Assembly (NCBI GenBank): GCA_023614405.1
Contig: CM042694.1
Span: 129,213,711-129,277,710, forward strand
DNA: 64,000 nt
Reading direction: 5' to 3'
From: Avena insularis
Lineage: Eukaryota; Streptophyta; Magnoliopsida; Poales; Poaceae
Both the position numbers and the translations under genes were made by a program. Positions within the stretch are counted from its first letter, which is position 1, and each line of letters starts with the position of its first letter. The notes beneath the pieces were generated by a model. The model had not been told where the DNA came from, searched no databases, and saw nothing but the letters and a program-made list of their open reading frames with translations. Shown piece after piece: positions 21,954 through 33,161 of the stretch.

Positions 21954-23665
21954 TGTTGGGTTCGTAGCATAGAAAACAAAAAATTTCCTACGATGAGAAC
22001 TATACGCCAAGATCTATCTACTAGATACAGAGCAACGGGTGGATATACATCCATGGAGAACTTACCCTCGAAGACAACGAGTTTTGTTAACGAGTAGGAA
22101 CTCGTGGATGATGTAGTCGTACGCTTGCCAATCTCAAGATCGTGATGAAGTCCAGCAGGTCCGGCTCCAGCACGTCCATCAGATCCAGCTCCAGCAGGTC
22201 CAGCACCACCAAGTCCAGCACCGCAAAGCAGCGGTGCATCCGTGATCGCACACACGTTCGGTACCCCGACAACCTCCGTCCCTCGCTCCAGCAAAGCAGC
22301 GGAAGCAGCAACTCCTTTATAGATAAAGCCGTCGGGAACATGTATCTCGCTAATCCGAGACCATGGGGAAATAATACTAGAGGGGGAGAGAGATCCTTCA
22401 TGAGGAGGTGTGAGGAAGAAGGGGTGTGAGGGGGGCCTTTTATAGGAGGAGGGGGGATGCCCCTCCCCATGGCCGGCGCCCAAGGGGTGACCCCTCACCT
22501 CCTCATTCATGTGGTGGTAACTCCCTCCACATAAATTTGCCCCTTCACATTCTCTTTTAAAGTCCCCACTTTAAATGCATTAAATTTCTCCAAATTTAAT
22601 GCTCTTTCATTTAATAAAACTCTTTTATTAATTTTATTCAGAATTTTGTTAATTACTTTAATTAACAAACATTCACATAAAACCCCTGCAACATTTCAAT
22701 ATTACATGCAGAACCAATTTCAGCAATTTCACCCGAAACAATTTCGGTGTCTATTGAAATAATTCCAGTGCTTTCTTAAATCTTTATTTGAAACATATTT
22801 GCTCCAAATGGTGTCGGTATCCCTTAAGTGTGTCACCCTACGGTTCGCGAATAATGTAGACATGATCAAGACCCCTCTCAGATCAATAATCAGAAGCGGG
22901 ACCTAGAGATCCATACTGACTCCTACACATTCAACGATGACTTCTGTCATCGTGAGAAACTTTAACGCTAGTAACTAAATCCATTTGTCTCATGATATAA
23001 TACATGTCCGAGATTCAATCATCGGTATCCACATACCTAGTTTGATCTCGTTACCGACATGCACTCTTTTCTCGTTCCCGTGCTATAACATTCTAGTGAT
23101 CTCATCACTTGCTTGCAAGCTATCTTAATGTGATATCACTAAGAGGGCCCAGAGTATATCTATCCGTCATCGGGATTGACAAATTCCACTCTTGATCCAT
23201 GATCCTCAACATAACACCTTCGTAGCACTGAACCCACCTTTATAGTCACCCTGTTACGGTGTGACGTTTGATGTTATCAAGATACTCTTCTGGTGTTAGC
23301 AATTAACATGATCTCATGGTCTAAGGACTAAGATTACTTCGTATGATGTTATAGCAATATAAACACAATGACTTTGATTGTAATGCTATACTTCAGATGA
23401 ATGTTCATCACATCATTCCACTAATGTTGTGACCTCGTTATTAACAACATCCAATGTCCATGATCAGGAAACCTTGATCATCTTGTTAATCAATGAGCTA
23501 GTTTATATGAGAGGCATTACTAGGAACTTTGTATTTTGTTTATTAAACACACATGTATTAATGTTTCCAATTAATACAATTATAGCATGCAAAATAAATA
23601 TTTATCATAAACATGGAATAAGATAATAACCACTTTATTATTGCCTCTCGGGCATATTCCCTTCA
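21954..23665 (-). repeat. Element C 3' LTR (1712 bp)
   Basis: On the - strand it starts TGAAGGGAATATGCCCGAGA and ends CTACGAACCCAACA. TATA-like CTATAAAAGG reads on the - strand at about 22437-22446. The partner copy is 28549-30258; the two agree over almost their whole length with scattered changes. Confidence 0.92.
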
Positions 23666-23680
23666 GTCTCCCACTTGCAC
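23666..23680 (-). other. Element C polypurine tract
   Basis: On the - strand TGCAAGTGGGAGAC abuts the 3' LTR. The same AAGTGGGAGAC tract precedes the right LTRs of elements E and G, as usual for this Copia lineage. Confidence 0.8.
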
Positions 23681-24399
23681 TAGAGTCAATAATCTAGTTT
23701 GAAAAACTTTGCGTATTGAACACCTATGGTTTTATGGTGTTGCATATACGCGATTGCTAGTGGTTAACATAATCTCCGGATCAGACAGTTTCAGGCCCGT
23801 CTGTATTTGCATGTCTTTGCGTCTCTACACATCACTCATTCTCAAATGAGATGGCATTGTATAAATTTGGTCCATTGGTGAGACCTTTAGTTCGTTCGGG
23901 TTAAAATATGTTGATATTATTGTCATACAATATATCTTCATAGTATTAGCCCACTTTGAACCACACCTAGTTTGATAACAAACTACTTAACACAAATTCT
24001 CTCCTTTGCTGGTACTATAGCAGTCATATACTTAGCCTTTTGTTGTAGTATGCATCACAATGTTTCAACTTTGGAACTTATCCAAATCCATCATGGAACA
24101 TCCTTTCCATTACATTGTGCCACCCATAGTCTAAATTGAGATAAATTTAATTTGTATCTTGTGACAAAACTAGTATCAATGTAACACTTTGCAATGAACT
24201 ACCTTTAACTATTTGTCACTTATAAATGATATATTCTTAGTTCTTCCAAAGCTCATAAGAATATCTTTACTACTGTCCAATGATCATCTTATGAATCATT
24301 CTGGTATGTCCTCATAATATTTACAGCATAGGACATTCTGGATATATACATATCATGGTATAATCAATCAAAATCTTCATGTGATTTTACTCACCAAGT

Positions 24400-24960
24400 G
24401 TTGAAACACTTGAATCTTGATACAATCCTTTCCATGCAGCAAGAACCTTTCTTGTTGTTTCCATATTGAACCCTTTCAATATCTCATATATGTATGTCTG
24501 GCACAACCATATTAGCGCCTCAATCTATCCATATAGATATTGATGCCAAATATTCCGAGTTTGCCCAAGTCTTTCATCAAAATCTTATTTTAATGAAATT
24601 CTTAATTGTGTCAATACAAGATACATCATTTCCAATCAACAATATGTCCTCTACATAAAGTATTAGAAATATGTCTTAGCGCTCCCACTTAATTTCTTGC
24701 AAATGCAAGCATCTTCATCATCTCCGATGAATTAAAACTCTTTTAACAGTTTCATCATGGTGAAGATTCCAACTCCGCTATGCTTATTTCAACTATTGAA
24801 GTTTGCATGCCCTTTTAGCACCCTTTGAATTAACAAAACCCTTCGGACCGTGTCTTGTACACGTCCTAGGTAACCATTCTATTAGAAGAACATTGTTTTG
24901 TTTGTTCAACTACCATACATCAAATTATATGTAGTGGTTGCTACATTAATCCGTCAAGAC
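24400..24960 (-). pseudogene. Element C RT relic with YVED in place of YVDD
   Basis: On the - strand the reading CICKKLSGS is followed, after a small frame change, by LILYVEDILLIGNDV (catalytic box at plus 24646-24657). Further decayed sequence resembles the tail of Copia RT (IYMDRLRR region, about 24560-24500). The first Asp of the YVDD box is Glu. Numerous stops and shifts lie on both sides, so the substitution is in an already dead gene. Confidence 0.7.
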
Positions 24961-25509
24961 TAAATATCGCTATGAAAGATCAAACCTTGTCATAGTCAAC
25001 TCCTTGAACATTGCCGTAAACTTCTTTCCAACATGTCGACTATTTCATAGATGTTGAACATCCATGTCTATTTGTTTATAGATCCAAACATGACCGATAG
25101 GCTTCACGCCTTTCCGGACGGTCTTTCAAGTTCAATTGATCTCTCATGTATGGAAACTATCACGGATTTTATGACTTCTAGTCATTTTAGGGAGTCAGGG
25201 CCCATCATTGCTTCTTTGCATGTAGCCGATTCATCATTGTCAAAATAATAACAACTTCTGTTTCAAATCTTACTATTTGATTCTTACCGACCCACACGGC
25301 TCAATAGGAACTCTAATCTCCGAGATCACAACCTTTGTGATTCGGGAGCCATGAGCATTTTAGCCGCCATCGGGACACTTTCCGGTGCTGCGCTACTTAG
25401 CACATATAGCTAAGGTTCAACAACCTTATCAATGTTCTACTGTCCTCCCACTAAACTTTTCGCGAAAAGTTCCTTCTCAAGCAACTTGACGTTCCAAGCG
25501 TCAAAACTC

Positions 25510-25750
25510 TTTTGTCCTCGGTGTTACGGAGGAATTCCCAACAAATTCTTTGGGATAACCTACAAAGACGTGCTTATCCGACTTTGGTTGTAAACATTTT
25601 ACTTATGCATAGCATACCAAAATTTAAGAAAAGACAATTCGGGTTTATCCCAAACCATAACTCATATGGTGTCATTTCAACGAATCACGATGGTGCTCTT
25701 TTCAGTGTAAAAGCGGTAGTCTCTAAAGCTTCAATCCTTAAAACATAATG
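25510..25750 (-). pseudogene. Element C integrase C-terminal relic
   Basis: On the - strand APSWFVEMTPYELWFGINPN is followed by LFLNFGMLCISKMFTTK. It aligns by eye with KSVETTPYEIWYGQKPK and LSFLKVWGCEAYVKKL of element G (54200-54295). The gene order INT then RT, reading right to left, is the Copia order. Stops interrupt both sides. Confidence 0.65.
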
Positions 25751-28534
25751 ACAGTTTTATAAATGACAACATTGATCTTACCATGTCAAACATGGTTTGA
25801 TTTCATCTCTCGAATATGCCATACTCCTATGGTTTATCGGGAAACACAAATCATGGAACAATTTCTCAAATCTTAGGTGTTTTGCTAAACATGTAACTCA
25901 AATATCTTCCTTTATGATCGAATCATAAACTCTTTATTTTCTTGTTACAATGATTTTCCACTTCATCTTGAAAGTCTTTGAACAATTTCAAATGTTTCAT
26001 ACTTCTTCCTTATTAAGTAAATATATAGATATATTCACTCAAATTTCTGGAGAAAGCATATGAAGCAAAAAGATCCATCACATATGGCTACACATAATGG
26101 ACTATGCACATTAGCATGCACAATTTCCAATAAGCTAGTCATTCGTTCCTCTTTGGCCTATGAATGGAGTTTCAATTATCTCGAGGAAAGTGTCACAAGC
26201 GTCAATTGATCAAAATAAAAGACTCCACAAATCCATCAACATGGAGTTTCTTCATGTTTTCTTTCCAATATAATTTAAACAGCGATGTCACTTCATAAGT
26301 GATCTTTCAATCATTTGTCTTGCGACATTTTAGCAATAGTGTTTATGGATGTGATTTATCCCACTAGGCTTGTAAAAGTTCATCCATCCTTTATGGAATA
26401 CGATAATTATTTGAACAACCATTGTTCTCATAATACCGGAACAAAATAACAATTATTAAAACAAATCTTGAAGGCTAGGTTTGATGACAATGAAAAACAC
26501 AATAACACTTTATTTGGTTTCGATGAACATCATCACTTATTCTCTTACTAGTTACTTAGGCCATTGCAGTTCATGAATTGCGTTGTCCTGTATGACACTT
26601 CATACCAACCAATTCGGTATCCAATACCTAAGAACCACATTGTTTAAAAGCAAGGAATACAACCATAACATGTATATCTTCTATATACCTAAGCTAGACA
26701 TTTCCAACTTTTTCTTTTCTGCCAAATATTTTATAGATTCTCTTTCAGCAATTCCTTTTCCTTTTAAAAGAATCTATCAACATCAATAGTGGTGTCATTC
26801 ACATGACACATAGTACAAAGCGTATATAGTTAAACACTAATACCTTTGGACTTGCACTTTGAAGTGGATCACCATCATCAAATGTTTGACATTCTTTCAA
26901 AAATCCATTCTTTAGTAATCTTTTAGTGTAGTAAACATTTTACTTACATCTTCTATTCATCCTTATCATGAAAACTTTCATGATCAAGCTACTATAGCCT
27001 ATAAAGAAGAATCGCGAGTATAATATCAGTTCCCAAAATCTTTTTGGTAGATTAGGACGCCTAGCGTCTCCAACCTTCACAAATTCTCATACAATATGAG
27101 AACGTGTATTTTGTTAAATTATACTATATCATATTGCAACCATAAACATTATTTTAGATATCACAATATCTTCCACACATGATGGTTTCTGAAACAATTT
27201 TCAGCTCCTAGATAACCTCAATATTAAAACAACTTTTGAATATCAAGAATCATGGAGGCAAACATGATACTTTAGATACTAACATTGGAATTCTTAATCT
27301 TCATTTAATATTACTTATTAAACTTCATGGAGTAAATAGAGTTTGCTGAAAGTTTGCAATAGGACTTCTAAACCTTTTAATTAACATTCAAAACAATATG
27401 ATACCAGTTCGTAAAGTAAATATCCATAATTATATAGTTCTATTATCTCAATTAAAACTAAGCGTAAGATAGTAAACATATGCCAATGACTACAACAAAT
27501 TATGCAAATTCACTGCGATTTAGTTTATGACAAATTGAGTTCGACTAATCCAAATTAGAAATGAACTCCCACTCAAAAACGACACCCCTCGTGCCTTTTT
27601 GGTGATTACATGAACCCAATCCACTATACCAAGTCTGATCATCACGTGAGTCGGTGTAGCTTCAAAGGCGAGCATCAATATGTGCATCATATCAACTATA
27701 TGACTCATGCTTAACCTTTCGGTCCGTGTTCCGAGGCCATGTCTGTACATGCTAGGCTCGCCAAGTAAGAACCTTAGTATTCGCGTGTGTAAAACTGTCT
27801 TACACCCATTGTATGAAAGCACAGAGTCAAGTACACCCGATCATCACGTGATGTCTCGAAACACGATCCATACAACGGTGCATACTTAAAGAAGAACACA
27901 TTTTATCTTGATATTTAAATGAGGGATCATCTTATAATGCTAATAAAACGCCAAACTAGCAATATAAGATGCGAACATCTAATGTGTAGAGTGGGATGAT
28001 ATGGTCCATACATTTGATCTCTATCATATGCATCGTGGTATGATCTTTATCATTCCTTTCTGTGTAAGGCCAAGGTCTATGGAACTTACACGTTAAGTGT
28101 GTTGTAAGAGTATCTATCATACATCTACTTACAATATTACCATATCAAGACACTAGCCCAGCAACAATCTAAACTAGACGCCTCTAATTTATCCATTGCA
28201 AGTTTTACGTGGCTTAGGGCTTTCGGAGATAGAACCGGTCTTACCTATGAACATGGAACCACAACGAGGATAACCAAGTTATTAGCAACTCGTTGTAAAT
28301 CAGATATTGACTATAGTACGAGAGATAGACACTCGCCAGCCACTTATGCAAAACTAGTTGCATGTCAGTCGTGGAACCGGTCTCATGTGCGATGACATGT
28401 AAGGTTGGTCCGGGCCGCTTCATCCCACTATGCCACCAATATCCAAAATACATGAAAGATGCAATAACATGATCATAATCGCCCACATATAAACATATGT
28501 GTACTACCCGTGCAAAGCACCTACGCATAGATCA
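25751..28534 (-). other. Element C 5' part: gag region not recognisable, and leader
   Basis: No gag motif could be read. The stretch about 27580-28530 corresponds to the untranslated leader seen after the PBS in E (36540-37620) and G (49680-50630). Shared landmarks on the opposite strand include a GTACAnACATGGCCTC phrase. Confidence 0.55.
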
Positions 28535-28546
28535 TGCTCTGATACC
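28535..28546 (-). other. Element C primer-binding site (initiator tRNA-Met)
   Basis: On the - strand TGGTATCAGAGC lies two bases inside the 5' LTR (28549-30258). It is the standard PBS of plant Copia elements, complementary to the 3' end of initiator tRNA-Met. Confidence 0.9.
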
Positions 28547-28548
28547 AC

Positions 28549-30258
28549 TGTTGGGTTCGCAGCATAGAAAACAAAAAATTCCTACGATGAGAACTATACG
28601 CCAAGATCTATCTACTAGATACAGAGCAACGGGTGTATATACATCCATGGAGAACTTACCCTCGAAGACAACGAGTTTTGTTAACGAGTAGGAACTAGTG
28701 GATGATGTAGTCGTACGCTTGCCGATCTCAAGATCGTGATGAAGTCCAGCAGGTCCGGCTCCAGCACGTCCATCAGATCCAGCTCAAGCAAGTCCAGCAC
28801 CACCAAGTCTAGCACCGCAAAGCAGCGGTGTATCCGTGATCGCACACACGTTTGGTACCCCGACAACCTCCGTCCCTCGCTCCAGCAAAGCAGCGGAAGC
28901 AGCAACTCCTTTCTAGATAAAGCCACCGGGAACGTGTATCTCGCTAATCCGAGACAATGGGGAAATAATACTAGAGGGGGAGAGAGATCCTTCACGAGGA
29001 GGTGTGAGGAAGAAGGGGTGTGAGGGGGTTCTTTTATAGGAGGAGGGGGATGCCCCTCCCCATGGCCGACGCCCAAGGGGTGACCCCTCACCTCCTCATT
29101 CATGTGGTGGTAACTCCCTCCACATAAATTTGCCCCTTCAGATTCTCTTTTAAAGTCCCCACTTTAAATGCATTAAATTTCTCTAAATTTAATGCTCTCT
29201 CATTTAATAAAACTCTTTTATTAATTTTATTCAGAATTTTGTTAATTACTTTAATTAACAAACATTCACATAAAACCCCCTGAACATTTCAATATTACAT
29301 GCAGAACCAATTTCAGCAATTTCACCCGAAACAGCTTCGGTGTCTATTGAAACAATTCCGGTGCTTTCTTAAATCTTTATCTAAAACATATTTGCTCCAA
29401 ATGGTGTCGGTATCCCTTAAGTGTGTCACCCTACGGTTCGCGAATAATGCAGACATGATCGAGACCCCTCTCAGATCAATAATCAGAAGCGGGACCTGGA
29501 GATCCATACTGACTCCTACACATTCAACGATGACTTCTGTGATCGTGAGAACCTTTAACACTAGTAACTAAATCCCTTTGTCTCATGATATAATACATGT
29601 CCGAGATTCAATCATCGGTATCCAAATACCTAGTTTGATCTTGTTAACGACATGCACTCTTTTCTCGTTCCCGTGATATAACATTCTAGTGATCTCATCA
29701 CTTGCTTGCAAGCTATCTTAATGTGATATCACCAAGAGGGCCCAGAGTATATCTATTCGTCATCGGGATTGACAAATTCCACTCTTGATCCATGAGCCTC
29801 AACATAACACCTTTGTAGCACTGAACCCACCTTTATAGTCACCCTATTACGGTGTGACGTTTGATGTTATCAAGATACTCTTCCGGTGTTAGCAATTAAC
29901 ATGATCTCATGGTCTAAGGACTAAGATTACTTCGTATGATGTTATAGCAATACAAACACAATGACTTTGATCTTTATGCTATACTTCGGATGAATGTTCA
30001 TCACGTCATTCCACCAATGTTGTGACCTCGTTATTAACAACATCCAATGTCCATGAGTAGGAAACCTTGATAATCTTGTTAATCAACAAGCTAGTTTATA
30101 TGAGAGGCATTACTAGGAACTTTGTATTTTGTTTATTAAACACACATGTATTAACTTTTCCAATTAATACAATTATAGCATGCAAAATAAACATTTATCA
30201 TAAACATGGAATAAGATAATAACCACTTTATTATTGTCTCTCGGGCAGATTCCCTTTA
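28549..30258 (-). repeat. Element C 5' LTR (1710 bp)
   Basis: It is the partner of 21954-23665. On the + strand the outer end reads CCCTTTA where the other copy has CCCTTCA, so the terminal TG on the - strand has become TA, a transition. A TATA-like block lies around 29030-29040 on the - strand. Confidence 0.9.
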
Positions 30259-32069
30259 GACTGAAAGTTATGCTTCTTCATTGTAGATATTCTTCCATCG
30301 ACTCCTGTTTGGAGGATTTCTGTTTTTTCTATCGGGTGCGCGGCCAGCGCTCCCGATGGGAGTAGCCCCCGAAGCTATGTTCGGGTGTTTGCACCAGAGC
30401 ATAGGCTCAAGTCTTTTTCATCCGAGAAAATTCTCGACTCAGGTGTTGTAGATTTGCTTTTATGTCGACTCCGTAGGAGGACCTTTTCTGTCAAATAGGC
30501 AAACTGTAACTTCAATAAGTTTATCCTTAGGATTTTGGTATAACAAGTCTGGTGCATCCAACGGATCGGGAACCAGTTAATTGCTCTTGGGCAAAGACAT
30601 CGTGAACCTACTTCAAATTCGAGTCCCCGGACTCAAATTCGGTATTAGCAGGCGTAATTCAGTTCATGTTGTTGAGGTGTCATCGAATAATGAATCCCTG
30701 TGCTTTTATTTCGGGTACCCAATGCGTCCTTCGGGATTTTTCATCGTATCATGGATATGGATAATTTACTGGTAGAGCGCATTCATGTGCGGTTACCAGG
30801 TCGCACATGATAGATCCTGGGGTCTTACCTTCATGTCATGGACATGACATTCAGACGTATTATCGCGACTGACGCGGTCTGAGGATTTTTGAAATTTTTA
30901 TCGACTCCGTAGGGGATTTTACTTTTTTATCAGGTGAATGAAGATAATCTTCATCCGAGGAGGTTCTCTAGTCAGGCCTTACTTGTAGAGGTGTAAGTTG
31001 TTTTCGTCGACTCCGTTAGAGGATACATTTTCTATCGGGTGCGCAGTCAGCGCTCCCGATAAGAGTAGCCCCTGAGGCTACGTTCGAATGATGGCATTCG
31101 AGCGTAGCCTTAGAGTTGTTTTTTCATCCGAGAATTTTCCTGTGTAGATAAAATAGAGATCCTGAAAGAAGACATGTAGATTATGTAAAGTGTGTATATG
31201 TATCAGCCGAAAGTATAGTTTGTTATAATTTGGAATCTTGATATATTTTTGCCAATGGCTATGCCGGTTTCGCCCCTCGCGATACCTTTTCGTTAGCCTG
31301 ATGCCCGTTGGGCTGGATCAGCTACTCGGGTCAAAGCATGTTTTTGACATATTTCATGGCGGAGCCAGAGAATTTTTAAGTTTGCGCTGAGTAGCGAAGC
31401 CCCCGAGTATTGGAGTATGATTATGTAATAATTTTGTTCGACTGAGCCCCCAAGTATCGGGGTGTAATAGAGTAATGAGAAGTGGACTCGGTTAAGAGAA
31501 CTTAGCTCTATTGATATCGGTTGCGTGAAGATGATCTTCATCCGAGAAATACGTCGACTCGGGCCTTGATTTTTATCGGGTGAGGATAGGCTCAGAAATC
31601 TTATTTATCTGAGGAGGTACTCGATAGAATAGCTCGATGTAGTTGACATTCTTATAAAAACAGAGAGAATTATGAAGTACTTGCATCTTTTAAAGAATAT
31701 TGATTTTCGATTTGTCATAACATTTTCTGGTGCCATTGGACTCGACACTTTTGCACCATAACACGAGACCTTTTCGTACTCATAACGCCCTTAGTCTCAG
31801 TACCTTGCCGACTTGTCAGTTGGGCTGCAACTGGGTTGGATTTCAAGGATTCAACGCTCAAGCAGAGTCAACTATTCGGAAATCGCATATGAGGTTCTCG
31901 AGTGCATGAAGTCGATGGCACTTAGGTTACTCGAAAAGAGCGCAACCCCCGAGTGTCGAGTGCGATTAAAGAAAGAAAGAAATCAACTTGAAGTAGAGAA
32001 CTTAGCTTTATTGGTAGTCAACGAGGTTGATGTGACCGGAGGGGCCGGAGCCGATGATGGCAATGTGTC

Positions 32070-32200
32070 GCCGCATCCAAAGATTTATAGCTGGTTGCCG
32101 CAACTGAAGATTTTAGCAGGGTGCCGCAAACGAAATTTTTGGCAGATCGTCGCAACCGAAGATTTTATTGGATCGCCGTAGCCAAAGATTTTGGCGGGTC
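32070..32200 (+). repeat. Minisatellite: 26-bp unit, five copies
   Basis: Units at 32070-32096 (27 bp), 32097-32122, 32123-32148, 32149-32174 and 32175-32200 follow the pattern GCCGCAACCGAAGATTTT plus about 8 more bases. Units differ at several positions, so the array is old. There are no spacers. Confidence 0.9.
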
Positions 32201-32300
32201 ACAAATATTTGTAGGACAGAATCGATGTAGTGGACATGTTGATGCAGCCCCCGAGTGTATTTGATGGGTCGTCGACGTGTGTTCAATCCGCGGACTGTAT

Positions 32301-32363
32301 ATCACATCATGAGTTTATCTGTACTTCTCAAGCAATCAATAGTAGACACGATAAAATACAGTA
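32301..32363. other. Short unassigned spacer
   Basis: AT-rich sequence between repeat L and the first MITE. Nothing is recognised. Confidence 0.4.
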
Positions 32364-32480
32364 CTCCCTCCGACCCATATTAGTTGACTTGGATTTATCT
32401 ATATTCGGATGTATCTAGTACTAAAACATGTCTCGATACATTTCAATCTAGACAAATTCAAGTCAACTAATATGGGTCTA
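32364..32480 (+). mobile_element. Stowaway-like MITE, right terminus decayed
   Basis: It is preceded by TA (32362-32363) and starts CTCCCTCCGACCCATATTAG. The right end carries the reverse complement of GACCCATATTAGTTGACTTG but has lost the outer CTCCCTCC part. Terminal inverted repeats starting CTCCCTCCG with a TA target are typical of grass Stowaway (Tc1/mariner) MITEs. Confidence 0.8.
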
Positions 32481-32670
32481 AAAAAGAAAAGGATTTAGTG
32501 GAGAGAGATTGCTATATGTCAATTTGATATATGTATATCCCATAGGAGTATGCGTAATCCTTCTCTGATCATGATGCGTGTTCCGTTAGATTTTTTTTCT
32601 TCACGTATCCGCATATACATTTGTCTAGTGGCTGGTTGAGATAACCTTTAGGTTTGCGTTGATTCTGATA

Positions 32671-32793
32671 CTCCCTCCGGTCCATATTATTGTTCTCAAC
32701 TTTATCTAGATTCATATGTATCTAGTTAAGTATTTAGATTAGATGCATCCGAATCTAGACAAAGTTGCGAACAATAATATGGACCAGAGGGAG
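32671..32793 (+). mobile_element. Stowaway MITE (123 bp), complete
   Basis: It starts CTCCCTCCGGTCCATATTAT and ends with its inverted repeat (AATATGGACCAGAGGGAG, one mismatch). It is flanked by TA at 32669-32670 and 32794-32795. The whole element can fold into a hairpin. Confidence 0.92.
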
Positions 32794-32834
32794 TACGGTA
32801 ATAGAGATTGAGTTCGGCTCCGCGGCAGGGCCGG

Positions 32835-32989
32835 CTCTATGTTCTGCAGGGCCCTAGGCGAAGCAGACACGTAGGCCCCAAAGGCTATATATGTACCGCA
32901 TATAAATATTTAGAGCTACAAGTGTCTACTTTTATTCACAAAATATTAAGAGATAAAATCCAACCAGACATTCTTAAATTGAATGGTAC
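32835..32989 (+). repeat. Duplicated left flank of element D (copy 1)
   Basis: These 155 bp match 63453-63607 without gaps and with few changes (shared CTAGGCGAAGCAGACACGTA). Both copies end GGTAC immediately before an LTR of D. Similarity stops leftward of CTCTATGTTCTGCAG. Confidence 0.85.
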
Positions 32990-33152
32990 TTAAAGAGTAT
33001 GAGTTTGGCGGAATATGATGGATATATTATTGAGCCTCATGGACGAGTATATATAGGCGTACAAGGATTAACTTGGAGTACAAGACGAGTTAGGCTAGAA
33101 TCCTAACTATCCTAAACTACCATAATAACCGTGTACGAATCATACTCTAACA
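32990..33152 (-). repeat. Element D 3' LTR (163 bp)
   Basis: On the - strand it starts TGTTAGAGTATGATTCGTAC and ends CATACTCTTTAA; the usual terminal CA has become AA here, while the copies at 34636 and 63608 read TGAAAGAG on the + strand. A TATATA block lies at about 33047-33057. Confidence 0.88.
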
Positions 33153-33161
33153 TCTCCCCGC
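33153..33161 (-). other. Element D polypurine tract
   Basis: On the - strand GCGGGGAGA abuts the LTR start TGTTAGAG, as expected for the 3' side of the element. Confidence 0.65.

Larger units (their letters stand above)
21954..30258 (-). mobile_element. Element C: Copia retrotransposon with degenerate pol
   Basis: LTRs at 21954-23665 and 28549-30258 bound a 4.9-kb interior. Flanking 5-mers are GACTC (21949-21953) and GACTG (30259-30263), a TSD with one change. The PBS lies inside the right LTR and the polypurine tract beside the left LTR, so it is transcribed on the - strand. The interior holds decayed INT and RT on the - strand; no ORF longer than about 100 codons survives. It is inserted in repeat L. 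Confidence 0.92.
20068..32300 (+). mobile_element. Element L interior: unclassified repeat rich in GTAGCCCCCGAGG motifs, carrying nested insertions
   Basis: Pieces at 20068-20084, 21763-21953 and 30264-32300 are one sequence once the solo LTR M and element C are removed. They repeat a phrase of the form CTCCCGATGGGAGTAGCCCC followed by GAGGCTA(T/C)GTTCG (about 21910, 30350, 31050, with looser forms at 20068 and 31395-31450). No coding region was recognised; short ORFs at 31813-32181 coincide with the 26-bp tandem repeat. No 3' LTR was seen, so L is truncated or not a normal LTR element. Confidence 0.45.

Noticed and set aside
22087..22510. ORFs in the leader part of the C LTRs (also 28681-29103)
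   Set aside because: They lie in LTR promoter/leader sequence, repeat in both LTRs and show no protein motif.
28535..28546. tRNA-like sequence at TGGTATCAGAGC sites (also 36522, 49664)
   Set aside because: These are primer-binding sites complementary to tRNA-Met; no cloverleaf or full tRNA is present.
32070..32200. Short direct repeats resembling a CRISPR array
   Set aside because: Units are contiguous, with no unique spacers, and the DNA is plant nuclear.
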